Below, piece after piece: positions 63,802 through 64,000 of a DNA stretch of 64,000 nt. The notes under the pieces are model-generated. The model did no database searches. It was not told where the DNA came from and was given only the letters and a program-made list of their open reading frames with translations. The stretch's first letter is position 1; every line of letters begins with the position of its first letter. Position numbers and translations under genes: made by a program. The DNA comes from Paenibacillus sp. PCH8 (GTDB lineage Bacteria > Bacillota > Bacilli > Paenibacillales > Paenibacillaceae), in contig NZ_PKQK01000002.1 of the NCBI RefSeq assembly GCF_002968835.1, positions 62,001-126,000 on the forward strand, read 5' to 3'.

Positions 63802-64000
63802 CTACAACTCTTCGTCCTGTATTAATGGAAGGATAACGCGGAACGTTGTTCCCATACCCAATTCACTTTCTACAGACAATTTGCCATGATGCAATTCCAC
63901 CAGATGCTTAACGATGGAAAGTCCAAGGCCAGTCCCCCGGAATTACGGGATCTGCCTTTGTCTACCCGATAGAAACGTTCAAAGATTCGTGGCAAATCTT
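63802..64000 (-). pseudogene. phoR: Sensor histidine kinase (PhoR-like), 3' end only, with a frameshift
   Basis: Only the last ~65 codons are in the window. They read [20 protein letters not shown], the F-box region, then after a frame change [20 protein letters not shown] and [12 protein letters not shown] to the stop at 63802. The break is at five C on the plus strand (63934-63938), where six would give [10 protein letters not shown], the G2 box. The rest of the kinase lies to the right. The sequence fits PhoR, but the family assignment rests on this tail and the neighbours. The missing base is probably a sequence error. Confidence 0.75.

Overview
The window looks like a piece of a Paenibacillus chromosome or of a close relative in the Bacillales. 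Pointers are an alpha/beta-type spore protein (SASP), a YtaF-like sporulation gene, a run of polA, mutM, ytaF, coaE and nrdR as in Bacillales, very large secreted enzymes with three SLH domains, Fur boxes and PhoP boxes, and a tRNA-Ala without an encoded CCA. Most of 53-64 kb is conserved core. Most of 1-53 kb is accessory.

Layout. 1-1.9 kb: the 5' part of a collagen-like (Gly-X-Thr) gene on the minus strand. 2.0-3.0 kb: a decayed NAD(P)-binding gene next to a TetR regulator, with a shared operator motif. 3.4-9.1 kb: a Fur-controlled siderophore iron block with FhuF-like reductase, lipoprotein receptor, a Btr-like AraC/receptor fusion and a second AraC/receptor fusion that carries an internal lipoprotein signal, promoter and Fur box. 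9.4-10.9 kb: MarR, nitroreductase and ABM monooxygenase, probably electrophile or quinone stress. 11-18 kb: secreted esterase, FAD oxidase, drug-type MFS exporter with divergent Lrp-type regulator, MarR and alpha/beta hydrolase. 18.5-26.3 kb: luciferase-like flavoprotein, MocR regulator, and a cytosolic three-domain flavin reductase with FMN reductase, LysR and ApbE. 26.5-31.5 kb: a Bce/Yxd-type peptide-sensing module (RR, HK, ABC transporter, YxeA), with a frameshift in the RR. 31.7-44 kb: two divergent giant cell-surface enzymes, a 2769-residue double GH43 protein and a 1206-residue CBM9-esterase protein, with cre-like sites between them.

44.5-53.0 kb is a genomic island in tRNA-Ala. A 42-bp copy of the tRNA 3' end lies at 44475 and the intact tRNA at 52918. 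Inside are a compact operon of C5-methyltransferase, double-GHKL ATPase and receiver-HEPN protein, a second HEPN-like protein, two decayed integrase tails and an IS3-family insertion. I consider the methyltransferase/ATPase/receiver-HEPN operon the best candidate for an undescribed, defence-like system. More degenerate tRNA-Ala 3' ends at about 14.2, 18.4 and 31.6 kb suggest that islands have stacked at this tRNA.

53-64 kb: nrdR, SASP, lytic transglycosylase, coaE, ytaF, mutM, polA, phoU, pstB, a CBS-MCP protein, phoP and the end of phoR. PhoP-box repeats precede pstB, the CBS-MCP gene and phoP. polA, ytaF and phoR each carry a frameshift that one extra G in a G run would repair, so base-calling errors are likely and the frameshifts here should be treated with caution.
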